Of a stretch of DNA of 7,427 nt, positions 1 to 6,376 are shown piece after piece (position 1 is the stretch's first letter; each line of letters starts with the position of its first letter). Source of the stretch: Lautropia sp. (lineage in GTDB: Bacteria > Pseudomonadota > Gammaproteobacteria > Burkholderiales > Burkholderiaceae_E); the NCBI GenBank assembly GCA_013813615.1, contig JACCRJ010000380.1, positions 1 to 7,427 of the forward strand, written 5' to 3'. The translations under genes were made by a program, and so were the position numbers. Under the pieces are notes generated by a model. The model ran no database searches. It saw only the letters and a program-made list of their open reading frames with translations, and had not been told where the DNA came from.

Positions 1-1014
1 CGGATCTGGCAACGAGTATCGGCCCGCCATGTGCTGGTCCTGCTCGCCCTGCTGGTCTTTCCGTTCGTCGCGCCGCCGTTCTTCACCTACCAGATCGCGG
101 CTCAGTCCCTGATCCTCGGCATGATCGCGCTGTCGCTGACCTTCCTGGGCGGCTACGGTGGCATGATTTCCCTTGCCCAGATGACGGTGGCCGGCGTCGC
201 GGGCTACGCCGTTGCTATCCTCGGCGTCAACGGCACGCCGGAGATCGACGTCAACTGGCCCTGGTGGGGCATCGTTCCGATCGCGTTGCTGCTGGCGATG
301 ATCGCGTCGGCCTTCGTCGGCTGGCTGTCGGTCCGCACCGAAGGTATTTATACGATCATGATCACCTTGGCGATCGGCGTCGCTTTCTACTACCTGACCC
401 TGCAGAATTACAACATCTTCAACGGCTTCCAGGGTCTGCAGCAGCTGGTGCCGCCGGCGGTTCTCGGCGTCAGCTTCACGGAGCCCATCCCGTTTTATTT
501 CCTGGTCCTTTTCTGGGCGCTTTCCGGCTATTTCTTCATCAAGCATCTCATCCGTACGCCCTTCGGCATCGCTCTGCAGGGGATCCGGGACAATCCGCGC
601 CGGATGAACTCGCTCGGTTTCAACGTCACCGCGCACCGGGTCGCCGCTTACGCGGTTGCCGGCTTGGTCGCCGGCGTAGCCGGCGTGCTGATGGTCTGGT
701 ACAACCGGCTGATCACGCCAGGCTCGATCGGCACTTCGTGGCTGATCAACATCCTCGTGATCGCCGTTCTTGGCGGCATGAGGCACCCGATCGGCCCGTT
801 CCTCGGCGCGATCATCTTCGTGCTTCTGCAGACCTTCGCGATCGACCTGATCGACCGCGAGCGCTTCAATCTCGTAATCGGCGGGGTCTTCCTCGCGATT
901 GTGCTGTTTTCCCCCGACGGGCTGCTCGGACTGTGGGCGCGCCTGTCGGCGCGCTTCGCGGCGGCCGATCGCAGCGCCGTTCCGTCAAACCCGCGGCCGT
1001 CGAGCCGTAAATGA
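1..1014 (+). CDS. livM: LivM-type branched-chain amino acid ABC transporter permease (5' partial)
   Basis: Inner-membrane permease of a HAAT-family ABC importer. It would pair with a LivH-type permease, expected just left of the window, to form the translocation channel. The frame is open to base 1 (visible start RIWQRVSARH), so the GTG at 31 is probably internal and the true start lies upstream. The 337 visible residues form many hydrophobic segments. Family signatures are present: GGYGGMISLAQ near visible residues 50-60, the ATPase-coupling loop FGIALQGIRDNPRRMNSLGF near 188-207, LGGMRHPIGPFLGA near 257-270, and FSPDGLLGL near 303-311, which is typical of LivM C-termini. After that comes a short basic, proline-containing cytoplasmic tail. 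The TGA stop at 1012-1014 lies 17 bases before the preferred start of the binding-protein gene, which fits one transcript. The family assignment is strong. The transported substrate is unknown, because HAAT systems also carry amides, urea, aromatic acids and other compounds. Confidence 0.93.
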   Translation, partial: RIWQRVSARHVLVLLALLVFPFVAPPFFTYQIAAQSLILGMIALSLTFLGGYGGMISLAQMTVAGVAGYAVAILGVNGTPEIDVNWPWWGIVPIALLLAMIASAFVGWLSVRTEGIYTIMITLAIGVAFYYLTLQNYNIFNGFQGLQQLVPPAVLGVSFTEPIPFYFLVLFWALSGYFFIKHLIRTPFGIALQGIRDNPRRMNSLGFNVTAHRVAAYAVAGLVAGVAGVLMVWYNRLITPGSIGTSWLINILVIAVLGGMRHPIGPFLGAIIFVLLQTFAIDLIDRERFNLVIGGVFLAIVLFSPDGLLGLWARLSARFAAADRSAVPSNPRPSSRK

Positions 1015-1020
1015 AAGTCC

Positions 1021-1030
1021 AGGAGGAGGA
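1021..1030 (+). promoter_or_regulatory. Strong Shine-Dalgarno sequence that decides the start of the binding-protein gene
   Basis: AGGAGGAGGA at 1021-1030 lies 5-8 bases before two consecutive ATG codons (1032 and 1035). An in-frame ATG at 1011 overlaps the permease stop, but starting there would translate this sequence as a Glu run (EEE) ahead of the signal peptide, so 1032 or 1035 is preferred. A further in-frame ATG at 1056 has only a weaker AAAGG (1044-1048) before it. Confidence 0.75.
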
Positions 1031-1031
1031 G

Positions 1032-2279
1032 ATGATGGAAGTCAAAGGTCTGTTCATGCGTACGTCCCTGATCGTCGCTGCTGTTGCCGGTGCGCTGACT
1101 GCCAACGCATGGGCACAGCAGGGCCCGGTGAAAATCGGCTTGCTGGCGACGCTGGAGGGGCCGTTCGCGGCCGGCGGCGCCGACGGCATGCGCGGTGCCG
1201 AACTTGCAGTCCGGCAGCGCGGCGGCATGGTCGCCGGTCGCAAGATCGAGCTCGTCAAGGCGTCGTCCGATGCGAAGCCCGATGTCGCAGTCAACGCGAC
1301 GCGCAAGCTGGTCGAGCAGGACAAGGTGGACATCATGGTCGGACCGCTATCCGGCGGCGAGGGCATCGCGGTCAAGGATTACTCGAGGACGCAGCCGCAG
1401 GTGACATTCATCAACGGAGGCTCCGGCGCCCAGGGCACGACGCTGGTCAATCCGTCGCCGAACTTCTTCCGCTTCAACACCGACGGCGGCCAATGGATGG
1501 TCGGCTTGGGCAAGGAGGCGATGAAGCGCGGCTACAAGAAGGTGATGGTCATCGCCGAGGACTATGCGTTCCCGTACTCGCAGGTGCAGGGATTCATGGC
1601 GGAGTACTGCCGGGAAGGCGGCAAGGTTCCGCTCAAGGCGTGGGTACCGCTCGGGGGCAAGGACTATTCGTCGGTGATCGCGCGGGTTCCGAACGACGTC
1701 GACGCCCTTCTCGTCGTGCTCGGCGGCGCCGACGCGGTGAACTTCCTGACGCAGTACGAATCCGCGGGCGGCGACAAGCCAATGATCGGTGGCTCGATCA
1801 CCGTCAGCCAGGACGTGTTGAACTACCGTGGCAAACGTCGTGATTCGCTGATCGGCACGATCGCCGGCTCGCCGATCGCCGACGCGTATGATTCGGCGGA
1901 CTGGAAGGCTTTCGTTGCCGACTATAAAAAGAACTTCCCGGACGGCTACCCGAGCCCGTCGCTGTTCGCGCTTGTCTACTACATGAACATGAAGGCGGCG
2001 CTTGACGGACTCGAGGCAGTGAAAGGCGATCTGTCCGACGGGCAGAAGAAGTACCGGGAAGCGCTCGCGAAGCTGGCACTGAAGACGCCGACCGGGGAGG
2101 TGAAGCTCGACGCCAACCGCCAGGCGATCGGGACGACCTTCATCACCGAGGTTGTCAAGGACGAGAAGGGCAATCTGTTCAACAAGGTCGTGAGCAAGGT
2201 GGACAACGTCGAGCAGATGCTGGGGATCAAGCCCGCGGACTTCAAGATCGGTTCGCGCGACGAGCCGAATTGCCCCTAG
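1032..2279 (+). CDS. Periplasmic substrate-binding protein of a HAAT-type ABC transporter
   Basis: Binds the substrate in the periplasm and delivers it to the LivH/LivM permease. From the ATG at 1032 the product has 415 residues; ATG 1035 is equally possible and ATG 1056 less so. Residues 9-28 form a Sec signal peptide: Met-Arg, a hydrophobic stretch (LIVAAVAGALTA) and a probable cleavage after AWA, before QQGPVKIG. The mature part fits a type I periplasmic binding fold: PVKIGLLATLEGPFAAGG begins the first Rossmann-like lobe, VDIMVGPLSGGEG and FINGGSGAQGTT follow as ligand-cleft loops, and YKKVMVIAEDYAFPY begins the second lobe. The mature chain has exactly two cysteines, C193 and C414; C414 is next to last. 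The protein is longer than the classic LivJ precursor (about 365-370 residues). It lies between the permease and the ATPase genes of the same system. The ligand cannot be deduced; the product could bind an amino acid, an amide or an organic acid. Confidence 0.92.
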   Translation: MMEVKGLFMRTSLIVAAVAGALTANAWAQQGPVKIGLLATLEGPFAAGGADGMRGAELAVRQRGGMVAGRKIELVKASSDAKPDVAVNATRKLVEQDKVDIMVGPLSGGEGIAVKDYSRTQPQVTFINGGSGAQGTTLVNPSPNFFRFNTDGGQWMVGLGKEAMKRGYKKVMVIAEDYAFPYSQVQGFMAEYCREGGKVPLKAWVPLGGKDYSSVIARVPNDVDALLVVLGGADAVNFLTQYESAGGDKPMIGGSITVSQDVLNYRGKRRDSLIGTIAGSPIADAYDSADWKAFVADYKKNFPDGYPSPSLFALVYYMNMKAALDGLEAVKGDLSDGQKKYREALAKLALKTPTGEVKLDANRQAIGTTFITEVVKDEKGNLFNKVVSKVDNVEQMLGIKPADFKIGSRDEPNCP

Positions 2280-2295
2280 ATGAAGCTCCCCCCGA

Positions 2296-2327
2296 AGCGC
2301 CTTCGGCGCTCCCCCCCAGGGGGCGCC
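2296..2327 (+). promoter_or_regulatory. Two mutually exclusive RNA hairpins after the binding-protein gene
   Basis: Stem A is a perfect 6-bp stem, AGCGCC (2296-2301) with GGCGCT (2305-2310), closing a TTC loop. Stem B reuses the 3' arm of stem A: GGCGCTCCC (2305-2313) can pair with GGGGGCGCC (2319-2327) over 9 positions including one T-G wobble, with a 5-base loop. Only one can form at a time. Neither is followed by a T-run, so this is not a canonical intrinsic terminator. In this position, 16 bases after the binding-protein stop, such structures may block 3' exonuclease decay and raise the binding protein over downstream products, as intergenic repeats do in other importer operons. That role is inference. 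The pairing itself is read directly. Confidence 0.5.
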
Positions 2328-2361
2328 GCCAGCAGCCCGGCAGAGCCGGATCCGCGGCGGC
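2325..2361 (+). repeat. Nested inverted repeat in the spacer, possibly part of a REP-like element
   Basis: The outer arms GCCGCC (2325-2330) and GGCGGC (2356-2361) are complementary, and they enclose an inner hairpin CCGGC (2337-2341) / GCCGG (2345-2349) with an AGA loop. Together with the two hairpins just upstream, this makes most of the 106-base spacer at 2280-2385 a chain of GC-rich inverted repeats. Such sequence resembles dispersed intergenic palindromic elements in GC-rich betaproteobacteria, but only one copy is in the window, so repetitiveness cannot be shown here. I see no promoter in the spacer. Confidence 0.4.
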
Positions 2362-2385
2362 AGCTGGGTTTCGGCGGCCGCTGAC

Positions 2386-3186
2386 GTGAACGTCCCCCGC
2401 CGCTCGCTTGCCACCGGCGATGCCCTCGTGCTCGAGGGTGTCACGCGGCGCTTCGGCGCGCTCGCTGCGATCGACGACGTGTCGATCGCAGTTCGCGCGG
2501 GCGAGCGGCGTGCCGTCATCGGCGCCAACGGCGCCGGCAAGACGACCCTGTTCAACTGCATTACCGGCGACTTCCCGCCCACATCCGGGCGGGTGCGCTT
2601 CTTCGGCGACGACGTCACGGACCTGCCGCCTTACGAACGCATCCGTGCGGGCCTGCGACGCACGTACCAGTCTTCGCTTCTGTTCCGCGACCTGTCGGCG
2701 CGAGACAACCTTTTTCTTGCGGTCCGCGGCGTCTCGCGCGGCCGCTACAGTTTCCTGAGGCCCGGGCGCCGCAGCGCGACCCGCGCCGCCGCCGACGAAC
2801 TGCTCGAGCGCGTCCACCTGACCCGGATTGCCCACCAGCCGGTCGCGTCGCTTGCCCATGGTCAGCAGCGGCAGCTCGAGATCGGCATGGCACTTGCCGG
2901 CGCGCCTCGGCTGATCCTGTTCGACGAGCCAGCCGCCGGCCTCTCCCCGGCGGAACGAGTCGAGCTGCTGCATCTCTTCGACGCGCTGCCGGCGCATATC
3001 GGCTTTGTACTGATCGAGCACGACCTCGAGATCGCGCTACGCGTCGTCGAGCGGGTATCGGTGCTGCACAATGGCCGCCTTCTCAAGGAAGGGTCGCCGG
3101 CTGAGATCGCTGGCGACGCGGAAGTCCAGGCGATCTACATGGGCGAAGGCTACGCGCAGCGCCACGCAGGGGAGCACCGACAGTGA
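2386..3186 (+). CDS. livG: LivG-type ABC transporter ATP-binding protein
   Basis: One of the two cytoplasmic ATPases that drive the HAAT importer; 266 residues, close to the usual LivG length. Motifs in order: Walker [10 protein letters not shown] at 46-54, Q-loop glutamine Q95 (RRTYQ), signature [11 protein letters not shown] from 156, Walker B LILFDE at 176-181, D-loop region AAGLSP, and H-loop histidine H212 (LIEHD). The signature reads LAHGQ, a variant of the LSYGQ/LSGGQ usually seen. The C-terminal [20 protein letters not shown] is typical of the family. The start is the GTG at 2386, the first plausible start after an in-frame stop at 2281-2283; no good Shine-Dalgarno precedes it, so the start is less certain than the rest. 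A later in-frame GTG at 2428 would cut into the first strand of the domain. The stop overlaps the next start (GTGA at 3183-3186), implying translational coupling with the partner ATPase. Confidence 0.93.
   Translation: MNVPRRSLATGDALVLEGVTRRFGALAAIDDVSIAVRAGERRAVIGANGAGKTTLFNCITGDFPPTSGRVRFFGDDVTDLPPYERIRAGLRRTYQSSLLFRDLSARDNLFLAVRGVSRGRYSFLRPGRRSATRAAADELLERVHLTRIAHQPVASLAHGQQRQLEIGMALAGAPRLILFDEPAAGLSPAERVELLHLFDALPAHIGFVLIEHDLEIALRVVERVSVLHNGRLLKEGSPAEIAGDAEVQAIYMGEGYAQRHAGEHRQ
3168..3174 (+). promoter_or_regulatory. Ribosome binding site for the GTG start of the fusion gene
   Basis: AGGGGAG lies 8 bases before the GTG at 3183, inside the end of the LivG-type gene. It supports starting the fusion protein at this GTG, which overlaps the upstream TGA stop, instead of at an internal codon. 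Confidence 0.6.
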
Positions 3187-5519
3187 GCTGGTTCTCCCCG
3201 CGCGCGGGCGCAACGCCGTCGGGGCCTGTGCTCCAGCTCGACAAGCTCGACGTGTACTACGGACGTGCCCACGCGCTGCAGGGCGTCTCGCTCACCCTCG
3301 AACGAGGCACGCTTGCAGTCGTCGGTCGCAACGGCATGGGCAAGACGACGCTCTGCAACGCGATCACCGGCCTGCTGTCGGCCGGCGCAACAGCGACCGG
3401 CGCCATCCGGCTCTTCGGCGAGCCGATCCTCGGCCTGGCACCGAACGAGATCACCGGACGCGGCGTCGCCTACGTGCCGCAGGGTCGCCGGGTATGGCCT
3501 TCGCTGTCGGTGGACGAACATCTGCGGCTGGCTGTACGCGGCGGTGCACGCGGCGCGTGGACTGTCGACCGCGTCTACCGGAGCTTTCCGCGGCTCGCCG
3601 AAAGGCGCGACAACGGCGGCGCACAGTTGTCCGGCGGCGAGCAGCAGATGCTGGCAATCTCCCGCGCACTGCTCCTGAATCCGCGTCTCCTCGTGATGGA
3701 CGAACCCACCGAGGGACTCGCGCCGGTCATCGTCCAACACGTCGAGGAAATGCTCGTGACGCTGGTGCAAGAGGGCGAGATGGCGATTCTGCTGATCGAG
3801 CAGAACCTCGGCGTCGCCATCTCGGTGGCCGACACGATCGACGTGATGGTCAACGGAAGGATTGCCCGGTCGATGCCGGCGTCAGCCCTCGCAAGCGATC
3901 GAGCGCTGCAGCAGCGGCTGCTCGGCGTGAGAGTAGCCAGCGACGCCGAGGTGGCCGAGGACGGTGCCGCCGGAGCGCCTCCTGCCCCGCAGGCCGAGAA
4001 GGTCGGCGGGGCAGGCCCGGCGGACGTTGACGGCCGAGAGGTCAGAATCTTTACGGTGCGGCGTTCCTATGGCGAAGCCGATGTCAATCCGGCCCGCGGT
4101 GCCGCCGGACGTGCCGTCCGCGATCTGACCCGCTGGAACGCGGCCGATCCTCAGGCAAAGCCCAGAGACCGTCTGCTCGAGGGCCGCGCGGAGCGGGCGA
4201 CGCCACTGCCTACCTTCGAGAAGGCCGCCGCGTCTCTCGCCGGCCGTGGCCGGGAAGCGCACGTGCTCGAACTGCCGATTTCGGCCACCGTCGATCGGGC
4301 CGCCTATGTGGCGGGAACCTTCGACACGAAAGGACGCGAACTCTTCTTTCTCAAGAACTGCCTGGACCGTCTCGGCATCCGGACGGTGACCGTAGACCTG
4401 TCCACATCCGGGGCCTCGTCGACTGCCAATATCTCATCCCGCGAAGTGGCGCGACACCACCCGCAGGGGGAGGACGCGGTCTTCAGCGGGGACCGTGGTT
4501 CGGCGGTCGCCGCGATGGGGCTCGCGTTCGAGCGCTTCGTCCTGACTCGACGCGACCTCGGCGGGCTCGTATCCGCGGGCGGCTCGGGCGGCACGTCGCT
4601 CGTCACCACGGCAATGCGGGCGTTGCCGATCGGCTTGCCGAAGGTCATGGTGTCGTCGGTCGCTTCCGGCGACGTGCGGCCCTATGTGGGGCCGAGCGAC
4701 ATCTGCATGATGTACTCGGTAACCGATGTGTCGGGAATCAACCGGATCAGCGAGAAAGTCCTGGGTAATGCCGCCCACGCGCTCGGCGGGATGATCGCGC
4801 ATGCACGGTCTTCGACAGGCAGCACGCGGCCGGCGCTCGGTCTCACGATGTTCGGCGTGACGACGACCTGTGTCCAGGCGGTGACCGCGCAGCTGCAGGA
4901 TGCGTATGACTGCCTGGTCTTCCATGCCACCGGTACCGGCGGGCAATCGCTGGAGAAGCTCGTCGAGTCGGGGCTGCTGGCTGGCGTCCTGGACATCACC
5001 ACGACCGAGGTCTGCGACGAGATCGTCGGCGGTGTGCTGTCGGCGGGCCCGGAGCGGTTCGAGGCCATGATCCGCGCCCGAGTGCCGTATGTAGGTTCCT
5101 GCGGCGCGCTCGACATGGTCAACTTCTGGGCTATGGATACGGTACCGGCCCGTTTCAGGGACCGCAGGCTGTACCGGCATAATCCGAACGTGACGCTGAT
5201 GCGCACCACCCCCGATGAATGCCGGGCGATCGGCCGTTTCATAGTCGACAAGCTTAACCGGATGGAAGGCCCGGTCTGCTTCGTGATTCCGGAGGGGGGG
5301 GTGTCGGCGCTCGATGCGCCCGGGGAGCCTTTTTTTGACCCCGAAGCCGACCGGGTGCTGTTCTCGACTATCGAATCCCGCTTCAAGCGGGCGCCTAACC
5401 GCCGGCTGCTCAAGTCGCCGCTCCATCTGAACGACTCCGCGTTTGCCGACCTGCTGGTGCAGCAGTTCCGCGAGCTCGTGGGCGTCGGACAGCCGCAACG
5501 ACAACGTGTGACGAGTTGA
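3183..5519 (+). CDS. Fusion of a LivF-type ABC ATPase with a Tm-1-like (UPF0261) domain
   Basis: This is a 778-residue two-part protein. Residues 16-249 are a full LivF-type ATPase: Walker [10 protein letters not shown] at 48-56, Q-loop VPQGRR with Q100, signature LSGGEQQ from 149, Walker B LLVMDE at 169-174, and EQN at 206-208 in the H-loop place, as is usual in LivF. Residues 250-283 are an Ala/Gly/Pro-rich linker, and 285-345 a charged segment I do not recognise. From about 373 to 768 is a UPF0261 domain: [13 protein letters not shown] (375-387), [10 protein letters not shown] (464-473), [20 protein letters not shown] (493-512), [13 protein letters not shown] (581-593), GALDMVNF (641-648), LMRTT (672-676), and [18 protein letters not shown] (706-723). 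UPF0261 is the ATP-binding N-terminal half of tomato Tm-1; its bacterial reaction is unsettled. No stop, frame change or second strong start separates the parts, so the fusion appears real. It presumably places the UPF0261 domain on the cytoplasmic face of the importer. Domain calls are firm; the joint function is inferred. Confidence 0.92.
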   Translation: MSWFSPRAGATPSGPVLQLDKLDVYYGRAHALQGVSLTLERGTLAVVGRNGMGKTTLCNAITGLLSAGATATGAIRLFGEPILGLAPNEITGRGVAYVPQGRRVWPSLSVDEHLRLAVRGGARGAWTVDRVYRSFPRLAERRDNGGAQLSGGEQQMLAISRALLLNPRLLVMDEPTEGLAPVIVQHVEEMLVTLVQEGEMAILLIEQNLGVAISVADTIDVMVNGRIARSMPASALASDRALQQRLLGVRVASDAEVAEDGAAGAPPAPQAEKVGGAGPADVDGREVRIFTVRRSYGEADVNPARGAAGRAVRDLTRWNAADPQAKPRDRLLEGRAERATPLPTFEKAAASLAGRGREAHVLELPISATVDRAAYVAGTFDTKGRELFFLKNCLDRLGIRTVTVDLSTSGASSTANISSREVARHHPQGEDAVFSGDRGSAVAAMGLAFERFVLTRRDLGGLVSAGGSGGTSLVTTAMRALPIGLPKVMVSSVASGDVRPYVGPSDICMMYSVTDVSGINRISEKVLGNAAHALGGMIAHARSSTGSTRPALGLTMFGVTTTCVQAVTAQLQDAYDCLVFHATGTGGQSLEKLVESGLLAGVLDITTTEVCDEIVGGVLSAGPERFEAMIRARVPYVGSCGALDMVNFWAMDTVPARFRDRRLYRHNPNVTLMRTTPDECRAIGRFIVDKLNRMEGPVCFVIPEGGVSALDAPGEPFFDPEADRVLFSTIESRFKRAPNRRLLKSPLHLNDSAFADLLVQQFRELVGVGQPQRQRVTS

Positions 5520-5523
5520 GAAT

Positions 5524-6354
5524 ATGGCCCGCATTCCTCGTGAACAAATCCTGAGTCACCTGCGCGCGAAGATCGCAAGCGGCCGGCCGATCGTCGGCGG
5601 CGGCGCCGGCACCGGATTGTCCGCCCGCTGCGAGGAAGCCGGTGGCATCGACCTGATCGTCATCTACAACTCCGGCCGATATCGGATGGCGGGCCGCGGT
5701 TCGCTTGCAGGCATGCTTGCGTACGGCAACGCCAACGAGATCGTCGCCGAGATGGCGCTCGAGGTGCTGCCGGTCGTGCACCATACTCCGGTGCTGGCCG
5801 GAGTCAACGGGACCGATCCGTTCATGCTGCGCGAACCGTTCCTGAGACGGCTGGCCGGCCTCGGGTTCTCCGGCGTGCAGAACTTTCCGACGGTCGGCCT
5901 GATCGACGGCGTTTTCCGGGCCAACCTGGAAGAGACCGGCATGGGCTACGGGCATGAGATCGATCTGATCCGAGCGGCCCGCGCGCTCGATCTGCTGACG
6001 ACGCCCTATGTATTTCGCGAGGACGAGGCGATCGAGATGACGCGCGCCGGTGCGGATGTCATCGTCTGCCACCTCGGCTTGACGACGGGCGGCGCGATCG
6101 GCGCCAAGACAGCCCTGACGCTGGACGATTGCGTGTCGAAGGTCAATGCCTGGGCGGAGGCGGCGCTGGGAGAGAACCGGGACGTGCTCGTGCTGTGCCA
6201 CGGTGGCCCCATCGCCGCGCCCGCGGACGCCGAGTACGTCCTGCGTCACTGCCCGGACTGCCACGGGTTCTACGGCGCCTCCAGCATGGAGCGGCTGCCC
6301 ACCGAGGTCGCGTTGACCGAGCAGACGAAGCGGTTCGTCGCCATCACCCGATAG
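5524..6354 (+). CDS. Phosphoenolpyruvate hydrolase-like TIM-barrel protein (PF09370)
   Basis: A cytoplasmic TIM-barrel protein of 276 residues, matching the PEP-hydrolase-like family (formerly called TIM-barrel signal-transduction protein) from end to end. Diagnostic blocks are [20 protein letters not shown] (25-44), [17 protein letters not shown] (47-63), [11 protein letters not shown] (90-100), [16 protein letters not shown] (114-129), [10 protein letters not shown] (134-143), LLTTPYVF (157-164), HLGLTTGG (183-190), LCHGGPI (224-230) and [11 protein letters not shown] (249-259). The conserved GAGTG, GVNGTDP, HGG and GASSMER loops fall at strand ends, as expected for a phosphate or carboxylate-binding barrel. 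The ATG at 5524 is 4 bases after the upstream stop, with only a weak GAG-type ribosome site, consistent with coupled translation. In plants and fungi this barrel is fused to UPF0261, so it most likely acts with the C-terminal half of the preceding protein. The substrate is not established, and phosphoenolpyruvate should be read as the family name only. Confidence 0.9.
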   Translation: MARIPREQILSHLRAKIASGRPIVGGGAGTGLSARCEEAGGIDLIVIYNSGRYRMAGRGSLAGMLAYGNANEIVAEMALEVLPVVHHTPVLAGVNGTDPFMLREPFLRRLAGLGFSGVQNFPTVGLIDGVFRANLEETGMGYGHEIDLIRAARALDLLTTPYVFREDEAIEMTRAGADVIVCHLGLTTGGAIGAKTALTLDDCVSKVNAWAEAALGENRDVLVLCHGGPIAAPADAEYVLRHCPDCHGFYGASSMERLPTEVALTEQTKRFVAITR

Positions 6355-6366
6355 ATCAAGACCACT

Positions 6367-6370
6367 GGAG
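6367..6370 (+). promoter_or_regulatory. Ribosome binding site of the flotillin-like gene
   Basis: GGAG (within CTGGAGA) lies 6 bases before the ATG at 6377, inside the 22-base gap after the TIM-barrel gene. It supports that start. The gap is too short for an obvious separate promoter or terminator, so cotranscription is likely. Confidence 0.6.
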
Positions 6371-6376
6371 ACCATC

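Noticed and set aside
899..1843. Plus-strand frame of 314 codons overlapping the permease end and the binding-protein gene
   Set aside because: It is Arg/Gly-rich, without motifs, and out of frame with the strongly supported binding-protein gene; a shadow.
2296..2327. Intrinsic terminator ending the transcript after the binding-protein gene
   Set aside because: The hairpins are not followed by a T-run, and the downstream ATPase genes of the same importer have no visible promoter of their own, so full termination is unlikely.
1347..2618. Long open frame on the minus strand (423 codons) across the binding-protein gene and the spacer
   Set aside because: It lies antisense to a well-supported binding-protein gene and the start of an ATPase gene. 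Its product is Arg/His/Leu-rich with no recognisable motif, as expected for a shadow in GC-rich coding DNA.
3798..3806. EQN in place of the H-loop histidine in the LivF-type ATPase, as a possible sign of inactivity
   Set aside because: This substitution is usual in functional LivF-family ATPases, so it does not indicate a defect.
3183..5519. Antiviral defence system, based on the plant Tm-1 virus-resistance homology
   Set aside because: The plant activity is inhibition of one RNA virus replication protein. No nuclease, toxin, sensor or other defence gene is present, and the context is a nutrient importer, so homology alone does not support a phage-defence call.
6250..6264. CPDCH in the TIM-barrel protein (residues 243-247) resembling a CxxCH heme-attachment motif
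   Set aside because: The protein has no signal peptide, and c-type heme is attached only after export. The motif lies in a region that matches the TIM-barrel family, so it is likely coincidental.
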